Positions 1 through 10,288 of a stretch of 64,000 nt of DNA are shown in pieces. Source of the stretch: DASTCZ01 sp963704455 (GTDB taxonomy: Bacteria > Acidobacteriota > Terriglobia > Acidiferrales > UBA7541); assembly GCA_963704455.1 (NCBI GenBank), contig OY969905.1, positions 3,720,001 to 3,784,000 of the forward strand, read 5' to 3'. Every line of letters begins with the position of its first letter. Position 1 is the first letter of the stretch. A program made the translations under genes and the position numbers. The notes under the pieces are model-generated. The model was not told the DNA's origin, did not search any database, and was given only the letters and a program-made list of their open reading frames with translations.

Positions 1-384
1 GTTTACGTCTCAAATATGGACAGAGCCGTGCGCTTTTATTCCGAGACGCTTGGGCTGAAACTCGCATACCGTTTTGGCGACCACTGGGCTTCGATCGAGG
101 CAGGAACGGGGCTCACGATCGGGCTTCACCCGGCCTCCAAGGAATTCTCGGCCGGGCGAAAGGGGTCCATGGCGATTGGACTGCAACTGAAGGGTTCGCT
201 GCGAGACGCCGTCAGCGCATTGAAAGCGAAGGGCATTCGGTTTCAAGGCGATGTCGTCAATGAAGGCAAGGCCGGTTCCTTTATCGGGTTTGAAGATCCG
301 GATGGCAACCAACTCTATCTCGCGGAGCTCAACTGGAGCCATGTCGAAAAAGGTGAGGGCCAGTATCAGCCTGCGAAAGCCTGA
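1..384 (+). CDS. VOC (glyoxalase/bleomycin-resistance) family protein, 5' end outside window
   Basis: The reading frame is open from base 1 (V-Y-V-S-N-M-D-R), and the same N-terminal pattern occurs in the complete VOC gene at 59750, so the true start lies upstream of the window. One beta-alpha-beta-beta-beta VOC module is visible. It has the typical 'MDRAVRFY' opening and the closing 'FEDPDGNQLYLAEL', whose Glu is the usual metal ligand of the fold. The family includes glyoxalase I, dioxygenases and antibiotic-binding proteins, and no substrate can be assigned. It is clearly paralogous to the protein at 59750-60136, sharing 'GLHPASKE' and 'AGRKGS'. The ATG at 16 could act as an internal start but would remove the first strand. 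Confidence 0.85.
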   Translation, partial: VYVSNMDRAVRFYSETLGLKLAYRFGDHWASIEAGTGLTIGLHPASKEFSAGRKGSMAIGLQLKGSLRDAVSALKAKGIRFQGDVVNEGKAGSFIGFEDPDGNQLYLAELNWSHVEKGEGQYQPAKA

Positions 385-840
385 CGGTTTAAAGCGTCGT
401 CACGCGATTTTACAGCGGGCTTTGTCTGCCCACCTTGCCTGACAAGCAGGCAGATTGCTCGCGTCCTGAACAAAACTCGAGACGTAAACAACGCGCCCCG
501 ATTGCCTGATCGGGACAAGCTGTGACGGGGCTCGCAGTTGCAGCGAGTCGGGCCCGGGGCTATAAGAGAACAATCAGGCAATCGCAAGCCTGCCACGCCG
601 AAGGGTGGGGCCACATCGGCAAAGCATGTCACGTGACGGCCGTCACGGCCGACTGTGATTCATGTCATAGTCGCGTGTCGCAAGTGGTCCACTATGTACC
701 TCACGGTGAAAATCAAAACCCTCTAGTCATCGCATTCGCACTAGAAACAGCGGTTGGCGGGAATGGGTGATGAACGGGCCGGAGCCCGACGCTCATCTGG
801 GCGAGGGGCGCAAGAAGAATCAGCCCGATCGAGGTAAGGC
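385..840. other. Intergenic region without a supported gene
   Basis: Between the VOC gene and the cytochrome I see no ORF with a recognisable product. A short plus-strand frame contains a chance-looking CxxCH near 655-669 but has no start, haem-protein context or signal peptide. The stretch holds a perfect 16-bp palindrome at 632-647. A weak ribosome-binding site (gaggtaagg) sits just before the ATG at 841. Confidence 0.5.
632..647. promoter_or_regulatory. Perfect 16-bp palindrome, possible operator upstream of the tetrahaem cytochrome
   Basis: CGTGACGGCCGTCACG is its own reverse complement and lies about 195 bp before the cytochrome start. A TGTGA-N6-TCATA sequence that weakly resembles a CRP/FNR half-site pair follows at 655-670. 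That this is a regulator site is inference. Confidence 0.3.
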
Positions 841-2073
841 ATGAGTTCCCGACGTCACAAAGTAATCTTGATCGTTGCAATTATTACTGCAGCGCTGGTC
901 CTCTTTCTCGGCGTTCTCGCCTGGCAATGGCGCGGCTCACCCGAACAATGGAATAGCTTTCTGGTCGGCGACCCACGCGCCGGCGCACAAACGTTCCAGC
1001 AAAAGGGATGCAGCAGCTGCCATTCTGTTCTCGGCGTTGGAGCGAAGCTGGCCCCCGATCTGGGTTTGAAAGGCGCCGCAGGTTCCACCATGAACGAGTT
1101 AGTTACCCAGATGTGGAATCACGCGCCACGCATGTGGGAACAAATAAAACTCAACAAGATAAGTTTCCCTCAGTTTACGCCCGAAGAGATGGCAAACCTA
1201 TTTGCGTACCTCTATGTCACCTGCTACGACGACGAATCGGGAGACCCGACACACGGAAAGCTGCTGTTCACGCAGAAAGGGTGCATCCGTTGCCATGCGA
1301 CCGGTGACACGGGAGGCAGCGTCGGACCCAATCTGAAGGAAATCGGTCCGGTGGATACGCCAATTTTTTGGTCGCAAACAATGTGGAACCATGCGCCCGT
1401 GATGGAAATCTACATGAGCCAATTCAAAATGGCTTGGCCCCGCTTTGAGGGCGAGCAGATGAACGATTTGTTGGCTTTTATGCGCTCCCTCCGAGGAGGG
1501 CCAGAGCGGGAGTCCGACCTACTTCCAGCGAACCCGCACCGAGGCTGGGCGGTATTTCGCGCAAAGGGGTGCATCTCCTGTCATGCCATTCATGGCGAAG
1601 GAGGAACCGTTGGCCCGGACCTCGGCTCGGATCGGCCATTGCCCCGCACGCTGACCCAATTGGCAGGCCGGATGTGGAATCACTCTCCGGAGATGTGGGC
1701 AGCCATGAAGGCAAAGGGCATTGAGCGCCCGGCTTTTGAAGGACAGGAGATGTCCGATCTGATCTCGTTCCTTTATAGCGTGCGGTATTTCGATCTCGGA
1801 GGCTCACCCATTATCGGGCAGGAGCTATTTAACGAGCGTAAGTGCAGTCAGTGTCATGGAAGCGACGCGCGCGGAGGAAAAATGGGTCCCAACCTGAGGA
1901 AGGCGGGCCAGGTCTTGACCCCTGTAGACTTCGCCCTGGCTCTTTGGTCTCACGGACCCCGCATGTATCCGAAGGCTGAGGAGCTGGGTCTGGGCTGGCC
2001 CACTTTGAATGAGGGTGACCTGAGCCACTTGTTGACCTTCTTGAACAGCCCTCCTGTGAAGGATCAGAGATGA
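841..2073 (+). CDS. Membrane-anchored tetrahaem c-type cytochrome built of four class-I-like repeats
   Basis: This 410-aa protein has an N-terminal hydrophobic anchor (about residues 8-28) that exports it to the periplasmic face. Four CxxCH haem-attachment sites follow at C57-H61, C148-H152, C244-H248 and C335-H339. The spacing of about 91-96 residues marks four tandem single-haem domains of about 95 aa. Each domain carries a downstream M/L-W-N/S-H-x-P motif (residues 91-96, 181-186, 278-283 and a fourth LWSHGP) followed by a helix with a conserved (E/D)M-x-(D/N)L. It therefore most likely arose by domain quadruplication and acts as an electron wire in the periplasm. No oxidase or reductase gene lies beside it, so its partner is unknown. 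The haem count is certain from the motifs; the role is inference. Confidence 0.85.
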   Translation: MSSRRHKVILIVAIITAALVLFLGVLAWQWRGSPEQWNSFLVGDPRAGAQTFQQKGCSSCHSVLGVGAKLAPDLGLKGAAGSTMNELVTQMWNHAPRMWEQIKLNKISFPQFTPEEMANLFAYLYVTCYDDESGDPTHGKLLFTQKGCIRCHATGDTGGSVGPNLKEIGPVDTPIFWSQTMWNHAPVMEIYMSQFKMAWPRFEGEQMNDLLAFMRSLRGGPERESDLLPANPHRGWAVFRAKGCISCHAIHGEGGTVGPDLGSDRPLPRTLTQLAGRMWNHSPEMWAAMKAKGIERPAFEGQEMSDLISFLYSVRYFDLGGSPIIGQELFNERKCSQCHGSDARGGKMGPNLRKAGQVLTPVDFALALWSHGPRMYPKAEELGLGWPTLNEGDLSHLLTFLNSPPVKDQR

Positions 2074-2102
2074 ATCTCGACAAAGGATAGAGGCGGGCGG
2101 CG

Positions 2103-2429
2103 TTAGGGGAGGAGGTAAATGGCGTAGGTCATCTGCAAGTCGTCCTCGCGGCGATCAGCAAGCTCCTTCTTGCAGCCCGCAAGAATGGAGGGGCCAGTAC
2201 TGCCACCCTCGTTTTGCTGCGTTTGGGCGCCGCATTCCGCGTCGCGATAATGGGTCCAAGCAAGTTGAGCAGACTTCAGATACTCGAGCGCTCCTTCCCG
2301 AAATCTTTTCAACGGACATTATTCCGCGGCGATCTTCGCGCGAATCGCTTTCTGAACTTTTGTGTAGACATCAGCAAGGTGGGCCTCCGACTTACGGGCC
2401 TGAACTTTCCAACACTGCTTGATATCCAT
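2103..2429 (-). pseudogene. LprI/DUF1311-like protein, interrupted by an in-frame TAA
   Basis: Downstream of truB the minus strand reads from an ATG at 2429, preceded by agggtgg 10 bp after the truB stop. It gives 36 codons with a 'Cys...ARKSEAHLADVY' pattern, then TAA at 2319-2321. The same frame then continues with 'AWTHYRDAEC', 'GGS' and a second Cys before the stop at 2103. The YRDAEC...GGS...C pattern is the hallmark of the LprI-type lysozyme-inhibitor family (DUF1311). The two halves fit together around the single stop, so this looks like one gene broken by a nonsense codon or a base error. It lacks a signal peptide, which secreted family members normally have. Translation restart at TTG 2312 cannot be excluded. 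Confidence 0.55.
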
Positions 2430-2439
2430 GTATGCCACC

Positions 2440-3414
2440 CTATGATTCGGCGGCGAGGACGACGACAGGGCGATAGGTGCGCGGAACGACGGCTTCGGCG
2501 ATGGCGAGCAGTTTTTCCTGCGGGCTGAAGACGCGGAGGCGCGCAGGCTTCCATTCGCCGGAGTCGAGTTCGGCGGGAGCGCCCTGCGCCATGGCGACGC
2601 GGCCCGCCTGCACTTGGGAGGGGATCACGTTGAACTTTGCGCCGTGGCGGACGGCCTTCTCGACAATCGGCAGCACGGTGACGCGCGGCAGTTCGAGCAA
2701 GAGACGCTCGAGAGGGATTACGAAATTGGGAAGATTGTTTTGCTTGGCGGCATGGACAAGGTCTTCAATTTTGACGGCTTGATCAAGCGTGAATTCGCCG
2801 ACGGCGGTGCGGACGATTTCCTCGAGATGCGCGCCGCAGCCGAGCATGACGCCCATCTCATGCGCGAGCGAGCGGATATAAGTGCCGGAGGCGCACTCGA
2901 TGGCGACTCGGGCGCGCGAGCCTTCCACATTCACCACGCGGAATTCGTAAACCTCGATTTCTACGGCCTTTAATTCCACCGGTTTGTTTTTGCGCACGAG
3001 CGAATGGGCGGATTTTCCGTGGAATTTTTTCGCGGAATAAGCGGGCGGCATTTGTGGGAAGCGTCCCGTGAGTTTTGCCGCGAAGCCTTCGGTGATGGCG
3101 CGGTCGAGCACGGGCGAGGAGTCGGGGCCGGCGGGCGCGCCATCGGCGTCGTAAGTGTCCGTGGCAAATCCGAAGCGAAACGTTGCCTCGTAACGCTTGC
3201 GGCGCCCGGCGTAAAACTGCGCGAGTCGCGTGGCGCGGCCGAGAAGCAGAACGAGGACACCCGTTGCGAGCGGGTCCAGCGTGCCGAGGTGGCCGATCTG
3301 GCGAAAGCCCACGATGCGGCGCACGGCTTCGACGACATCGTGCGAAGTTTTTCCGCGCGGCTTATCCATCACGAGCGCGCCTTCAAATGGCGCGGGCTGT
3401 GGTTTGCGGGGCAT
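2440..3414 (-). CDS. truB: tRNA pseudouridine(55) synthase TruB
   Basis: TruB makes pseudouridine 55 in the T-loop of most tRNAs. The catalytic motif GHLGTLDPLATG is present with the nucleophilic Asp at residue 47, counted from ATG 3414. The KxxGKTSH motif and the 'SGTYIRSLA' motif follow, and a PUA-like C-terminal part ends the protein at about 324 aa, a normal family length. I chose ATG 3414 (MPRKPQP...) over the longer ORF start at 3513 because the extra 33 residues overlap rbfA and are not conserved in character. The gene lies 16 bp downstream of rbfA as the last intact member of the rimP-nusA-infB operon. Confidence 0.95.
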   Translation of the reverse strand: MPRKPQPAPFEGALVMDKPRGKTSHDVVEAVRRIVGFRQIGHLGTLDPLATGVLVLLLGRATRLAQFYAGRRKRYEATFRFGFATDTYDADGAPAGPDSSPVLDRAITEGFAAKLTGRFPQMPPAYSAKKFHGKSAHSLVRKNKPVELKAVEIEVYEFRVVNVEGSRARVAIECASGTYIRSLAHEMGVMLGCGAHLEEIVRTAVGEFTLDQAVKIEDLVHAAKQNNLPNFVIPLERLLLELPRVTVLPIVEKAVRHGAKFNVIPSQVQAGRVAMAQGAPAELDSGEWKPARLRVFSPQEKLLAIAEAVVPRTYRPVVVLAAES

Positions 3415-3430
3415 GCCCAGGAATTTTCTT

Positions 3431-3841
3431 TCAGGATTGCTCCGAAGGATTGTCCGGGCCTGAATCCTGCGGAGGTTTCGATTGCGATTGCGACATGCGC
3501 AGCAACTCCTCAATGCGGCGGGCCTGCTCTTCGGAATTGTCCATGTGGAATTGGAGATCCGGGCTGCGGCGCATCTGGATGCGTTCGGTGAGTTCGTGAC
3601 GAATATAGCCGGTGGCTTTTGTGAGAGCGGCGAGCGCGTCGGACTGCTCTTCTTGAGTGCCGATAATACTGACGAAAATTCGCGCGACTTTCATGTCCGG
3701 CTGGAGACGGACCTCGGTAACGGTGACGCTGGCCTCGAGGCGCGGGTCGCGGAGTTCGCCCGCGAGCATGGAGTCCACTTCATGATGGATTTCCTCGGCG
3801 ATGCGTTCGTGGCGATGTCCGGGAGCGTGCATGGCGATCAT
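3431..3841 (-). CDS. rbfA: 30S ribosome-binding factor RbfA
   Basis: RbfA is a KH-fold factor for late 30S maturation and cold adaptation. The protein has 136 aa with the family pattern 'RIAEEIHHEVDSML...ELRDPRL...VTVTEVRLQPDMKVARIFVS' and a C-terminal Ser/Gln/Pro tail. It sits between a DUF503 gene and truB, the classical order in this operon. The ATG at 3841 could be replaced by the second Met (residue 4); nothing in the sequence decides. Confidence 0.93.
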   Translation of the reverse strand: MIAMHAPGHRHERIAEEIHHEVDSMLAGELRDPRLEASVTVTEVRLQPDMKVARIFVSIIGTQEEQSDALAALTKATGYIRHELTERIQMRRSPDLQFHMDNSEEQARRIEELLRMSQSQSKPPQDSGPDNPSEQS

Positions 3842-3906
3842 CCTCAGAAACGAGAATTGAGATTAAACAGTCGCGCGTTAAAAGTCCAAAACAAAAAGCC
3901 CCGAGT

Positions 3907-4188
3907 TCAATACAGTTCGATCTGATGGTCCACCAGATAGCGGCCGAGTATGCGCTCGGATTCGGCGAGCGCGGCCTGGAGCGACTGGGTAACAAAGCCG
4001 GGCTGGTCGGCGAGCGTGACGACTCCGATGGTGGCGCGCGTCAGGATTTCGGAATGCTCGAGTTCGGAGACGGCGACATTGAACTTCCCGCGCAGGCGGT
4101 CCTTCAGGCTGCGAAGCACTTGCCGCTTGTCCTTGAGCGAGTGCGATTCGGGAAGGTGGATATCGAGCGTCAGTAGACCAATGGGCAT
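3907..4188 (-). CDS. DUF503 family protein (YlxP-like)
   Basis: A 93-aa small protein with the family pattern 'SLKDKRQVLRSLKDRLRGKFNVAVSEL...AxIGVVTLA'. DUF503/YlxP proteins are commonly encoded between infB and rbfA, as here, and have been linked to ribosome assembly, though their biochemical role is not settled. The start at ATG 4188 (MPIGLLTLDI) gives the usual first beta strand. About 100 bp with two GC hairpins separate it from the infB stop. Confidence 0.88.
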   Translation of the reverse strand: MPIGLLTLDIHLPESHSLKDKRQVLRSLKDRLRGKFNVAVSELEHSEILTRATIGVVTLADQPGFVTQSLQAALAESERILGRYLVDHQIELY

Positions 4189-4212
4189 CGGCGCCCCTGT
4201 ATCGCAAAAACC

Positions 4213-4277
4213 TCGGCCCGCCTAATGCCGGGCCCTACGAAAAGCAAAAAGCAAAACCGCCGGCACGGAAGCCGGCG
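4213..4277. repeat. Two GC-rich palindromes between infB and DUF503
   Basis: A hairpin CGCCGGC-acggaa-GCCGGCG lies at 4258-4277, and a second imperfect one (ggcccg...cgggcc) at about 4215-4233. On the minus strand the first stem is followed by a T-rich run (ttttgctttttgctttt), so it could act as a partial terminator inside the operon. Its flank (tgtagcgccgg on the minus strand) matches other dispersed palindromes in the window, which suggests a REP-like repeat family. Confidence 0.5.
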
Positions 4278-4290
4278 CTACACAGAACTT

Positions 4291-7055
<2,765 letters not shown>

Positions 7056-7067
7056 AGGGCTCGCGGC

Positions 7068-8639
7068 TCATTCCTCACTGGGCCGGGGTTCGGCCGTGTC
7101 GCCCGGTTTCGCGGGCGTTTCTGTCGAAACAGTTTCGCGTGCTGCTTCCTGTGCAGGAACTACTTTAGGAATCTCCGCGGACACTTCGGCTGATGTTTCC
7201 TCGGGCGCGGCCACTGCTGCACCTTCCGCGCTTTCCGCGGGTTCAGCGGCGGGCTCAGTAGATTGTTCAGCGGCCTGCGCGGCGGCTGCGGTGGCCTCTG
7301 CGGCGGCGGCCGTCGCGGCCTCCGCTTCAGCGGCTGCCGCGATTGCAGCGGCCTCGGCATCCGCGGCTTGCTTGGCTTCGAGCGCCTCAAAGTAAGCCGT
7401 CACCGATTGATGGATTTTTTCCACCATCTTGTCGCCGATGCCGGGAATTTCCATTAATTGCTCTGGCGTCATGTCCGCGAGTTTTTCAATCGTAGTGATG
7501 CCCGCGGCTTCGATCTTTTCGACCGTCTTCGGGCCGACACCGGCCAGTTCGCTGAGCGGAGTGCCGGGAGCGGTGAGCGCGGCCATCTGCGCTTCGAGTT
7601 CCTGGCGCTTTTCTTCCTCGCTCTTGATGTCAATGTTCCAGCCGATCAATTTGCTGGCGAGGCGGACGTTTTGCCCCTTCTTGCCGATGGCCAGCGAGAG
7701 CTGCGTATCCTCGACAATAATTTCGAGGCTCTTGGTCTCGGGGTCCACGATCTGGACGCGCGTGACTTTCGCGGGGCTAAGCGCTTTCTGCGCGAATGTG
7801 ACCGTGTCTTCGGAATAGGGAATGATGTCAATTTTTTCGCCGCGCAATTCTCGGATGATGGACTGGACGCGCATGCCCTTCATGCCGACGCATGCACCGA
7901 CCGGATCCACTTCCTTGTCGCGGCTGGCGACGGCGATCTTGGTGCGCTCGCCCGCTTCGCGCGCGACGGCGCGGATTTGTACGGTGCCGTCATAAATTTC
8001 CGGGACTTCCATTTCAAACAGGCGCTGCACGAGCACGGGATCGGCGCGCGAGGCGATTACCTGCGGGCCTTTTGCGGCGCGGTCCACGGCGCGGATTACA
8101 ACGCGGAGACGTTCACCGAGATTGTAAGTTTCAAGGCGGGACTGTTCGCGCTTGGGCATGCGCGCTTCGGTGCGACCGAGGTCCACCACGACGTCGAGGC
8201 CTTCGGTGCGCTTCACAATGCAATTCACAAGCTCGCCGACGCGGCCGATGTATTCGTTGTAAACGGTGTCGCGCTCGGCCTCGCGCACTTTCTGCATGAT
8301 CACTTGCTTGGCGGTTTGCGCGGCGATGCGGCCGAGCATGTCCGTGGGCCGCGGGATCATAATTTCAGAGCCGACTTCGGCGGTCGGAACTTGCTTCCTT
8401 GCCTCCGCGAGAGTCCATTCGCGATTCGGATCGGCAACTTCTTCCACGACGGTTCTCACCGCGAACACGCTGATCTGCCCGGATTCCTGATCGAACTTGG
8501 CGCGCAGCTCTTCCTCACTCTTATAAAATTTACGGGCAGCCACGACCATCGCATCCTCGATGGCCGCGACGATGATCTCCGGTTCGATATGCTTTTCCCG
8601 GCTGATCTGCTCGATTGTCTGAAAAAGCAAACTCGCCAT
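7068..8639 (-). CDS. nusA: Transcription termination/antitermination factor NusA
   Basis: NusA binds RNA polymerase and modulates pausing, termination and antitermination. Visible in order are the N-terminal RNAP-binding domain, the S1 domain ('GELVNCIVKRTEGLDVVVDLGRTEA'), KH1 and KH2 ('GACVGMKGMRVQSIIREL', 'LSLAIGKKGQNVRLASKL'), and two helix-hairpin-helix motifs ('LAGVGPKTVEKIEAAGI', 'LMEIPGIGDKMVEKI'). A low-complexity Ala/Glu-rich tail covers roughly the last 95 residues. Such an acidic alanine tail is not part of the core family. At 523 aa it is longer than many homologues because of that tail. It sits 12 bp downstream of rimP and 12 bp upstream of infB. Confidence 0.95.
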   Translation of the reverse strand: MASLLFQTIEQISREKHIEPEIIVAAIEDAMVVAARKFYKSEEELRAKFDQESGQISVFAVRTVVEEVADPNREWTLAEARKQVPTAEVGSEIMIPRPTDMLGRIAAQTAKQVIMQKVREAERDTVYNEYIGRVGELVNCIVKRTEGLDVVVDLGRTEARMPKREQSRLETYNLGERLRVVIRAVDRAAKGPQVIASRADPVLVQRLFEMEVPEIYDGTVQIRAVAREAGERTKIAVASRDKEVDPVGACVGMKGMRVQSIIRELRGEKIDIIPYSEDTVTFAQKALSPAKVTRVQIVDPETKSLEIIVEDTQLSLAIGKKGQNVRLASKLIGWNIDIKSEEEKRQELEAQMAALTAPGTPLSELAGVGPKTVEKIEAAGITTIEKLADMTPEQLMEIPGIGDKMVEKIHQSVTAYFEALEAKQAADAEAAAIAAAAEAEAATAAAAEATAAAAQAAEQSTEPAAEPAESAEGAAVAAPEETSAEVSAEIPKVVPAQEAARETVSTETPAKPGDTAEPRPSEE

Positions 8640-8650
8640 TCCGCTTCACC

Positions 8651-9130
8651 TTAAAATTCTACGATTAAATTTGCCTTACGTATGATTCCAAACGGGAACT
8701 CAGCTATGTTCACGCCTGTCTTGCTCGCCAATTCAACTCGCACAATGCCATCCGTGATGCCCGCGAGCCGCCCTTCGATATAATTCACCGGGCGCGCGCC
8801 TTCGCCTGGAGTCACCGGCTCATTCGTCCAAATTTTCGCGAGCCTTCCGGCGAAACGCTCGTAGTCGGCCATCTTGAGCAACTTCCTGTCCAGGCCCGGC
8901 GAGCTGACTTCGAAAATGTACCTCGGGCCGGGCACCAGATCCTCAACGTCGAGGATGACGCTCAACTGCTCGCTCAGGGCCGAGCAATCGGCGTGGCTGA
9001 CGCCCTCGGGCTTGTCAATTGTTATGCGAAGGAAGCGCTGCTTGCCGACCTTCCATTCGACTTCAACGATCTCCAGCCCAAGCGAGCCCGCCACGCGCTC
9101 GGCCGCCGCGCGAATCCGATCCTGGTCCAT
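8651..9130 (-). CDS. rimP: Ribosome maturation factor RimP
   Basis: RimP assists 30S subunit assembly. The 159-aa protein shows the two-domain family pattern: 'RIAAAAERVAGSLGLEIVEVEW', then 'LRITIDKPEGVSHADCSALSEQ' and 'FEVSSPGLDRKL', followed by an SH3-like C-terminal part. It is the first gene of the rimP-nusA-infB operon. ATG 9130 gives the expected N terminus. A strong intrinsic terminator lies about 65 bp before the start, suggesting regulation by transcription attenuation. Confidence 0.93.
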   Translation of the reverse strand: MDQDRIRAAAERVAGSLGLEIVEVEWKVGKQRFLRITIDKPEGVSHADCSALSEQLSVILDVEDLVPGPRYIFEVSSPGLDRKLLKMADYERFAGRLAKIWTNEPVTPGEGARPVNYIEGRLAGITDGIVRVELASKTGVNIAEFPFGIIRKANLIVEF

Positions 9131-9196
9131 AAAACTGTCGCCGGGGAGTCCTCTAGCATCGCGGCGCGCCGGCGCAAAAAGCTGTTCGCCGCCAAC

Positions 9197-9220
9197 AAAA
9201 AAGTGGGCTCGCGCCCACTT
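9197..9220 (-). terminator. Candidate rimP-leader intrinsic terminator (attenuator)
   Basis: On the minus strand AAGTGGGC-GCGA-GCCCACTT is followed by a run of T (six A at 9197-9202 on the plus strand). This is a textbook Rho-independent terminator in the leader of the rimP-nusA-infB operon, pointing into rimP. Structured rimP leaders with a terminator are known in other bacteria, so attenuation is plausible. It could alternatively be a second terminator for the upstream OmpH gene. Confidence 0.7.
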
Positions 9221-9304
9221 AGGACTTCGACCCGCTTCAGAGCGAAGCTAAGTATAAGCCTGATAACAGGGTTTAAGCAAGGCAGGGGCGGAAGGCAAAC
9301 AATT

Positions 9305-9347
9305 CAGGCCTCTTGCGGCGAGCGCGGGGCTCGTTGCAAGAGGCCTG
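9305..9347 (-). terminator. Long hairpin downstream of the OmpH/Skp gene
   Basis: CAGGCCTCTTGC and GCAAGAGGCCTG form a perfect 12-bp stem, extended inward by gagc/gctc, about 80 bp after the OmpH stop. There is no strong T tract on either side, so it may be a Rho-type or processing hairpin, or part of the rimP leader fold. Confidence 0.5.
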
Positions 9348-9425
9348 AGAATTCCGCAAACTGGAGTTCGATCAATCTAAAAAGAAACACCGCTCATTAA
9401 TAATACAGATCCTCGCTAATGCAAA

Positions 9426-10073
9426 TTACTGGTTGCCGCCGGGCCGCTTGGCCGGGGGATTCTGCGCGGGCGGCTGTGAGCCAGGTTGCTTTGACGCTGG
9501 AGCCGCGGCGGCGCGCACCGGGAATTGCTGGTCGTAAAGCTTCACGACTTCGTCGGTGATGTCTATCGATTTGGCGAAATACATCACCACCATGGTTTGA
9601 CCGCCGGAGCTGTCAATCACCAATGCGTAGCCGTTCTCGCGAGCATAGCGTTCCTGGACGTCAAGCATCCGCTTTCCGATGCGGTTCACAGCTTCGTTTG
9701 TGTCCGCAGTAGACTCTTCCTGCAGCTCCTCGACAAGCCTCTGGGCTTTATGGTTCAGGACGTCTCGCTGGGCTGCCTTGCGCTCCTTCTCTTCTTCGCT
9801 GAGCGTGTTGGCGCCGGCCTGGAGTTGTTTAGAAATATCGTCCACCAGTTTTTGTGTGGCCACGATGTCCGACTGCATGGGCGCGTATTTCGCCGTGAGT
9901 TCAGCGGAAGCCTGCTTGCCTTCGAGTGTGGACTGAATAGCGTCGCGCATCCGAATGACGGCGATCTTGTTCGTGTTAGCCGCTCCCTGCGGCGCGCCAC
10001 CTTGGGCATATGCTACGGGGGCCACGCAAAAAAATGCGAGCGCCACCCAGGAAATGAATGCGCGGTTCTTCAC
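9426..10073 (-). CDS. OmpH/Skp-family periplasmic chaperone
   Basis: Skp-like proteins hold unfolded outer-membrane proteins in the periplasm. A signal peptide (VALAFFCVAPVAYAQ) precedes 'NKIAVIRMRDAIQSTLEGKQASAEL', then a long coiled-coil region (about residues 60-130, rich in K/E/Q), then a strand-rich 'YALVIDSSGG' region and a Pro/Ala/Gly tail. The body matches the family (about 170 aa plus tail). I place the start at GTG 10073, because AAGGAG lies 8 bp upstream; the longer ORF to 10118 would place the SD inside the gene. The downstream neighbour is the rimP operon, separated by hairpins. Confidence 0.82.
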   Translation of the reverse strand: MKNRAFISWVALAFFCVAPVAYAQGGAPQGAANTNKIAVIRMRDAIQSTLEGKQASAELTAKYAPMQSDIVATQKLVDDISKQLQAGANTLSEEEKERKAAQRDVLNHKAQRLVEELQEESTADTNEAVNRIGKRMLDVQERYARENGYALVIDSSGGQTMVVMYFAKSIDITDEVVKLYDQQFPVRAAAAPASKQPGSQPPAQNPPAKRPGGNQ

Positions 10074-10087
10074 TTGAATTCTCCTTG

Positions 10088-10101
10088 TGGGAACGTTCCC
10101 A
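10088..10101. promoter_or_regulatory. 14-bp perfect palindrome next to the ompH ribosome-binding site
   Basis: TGGGAACGTTCCCA is self-complementary and ends one base before the AAGGAG Shine-Dalgarno of the OmpH gene. It could be an operator or a hairpin occluding the ribosome-binding site. No family is assigned. Confidence 0.35.
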
Positions 10102-10288
10102 AAATGCGAGACAGGCATTATATGCGCCGCGTTTTCCTGACGTCAACTCGCAGGAACCCCCACGCGGATTTCTGGATGCCAGTCTTGGTGAGAATACTAC
10201 TCCCCACACACTTAGACGCGCCAGAGCGCCGGAATGGTTGTTTCCAGAATGCCTGCCACAGGCCGCTGATTGGCGCGATTACCAGGGG

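Noticed and set aside
522..770. Small plus-strand frame with a CDSCH motif upstream of the cytochrome
   Set aside because: No signal peptide, no plausible start and no further haem-protein features; probably chance.
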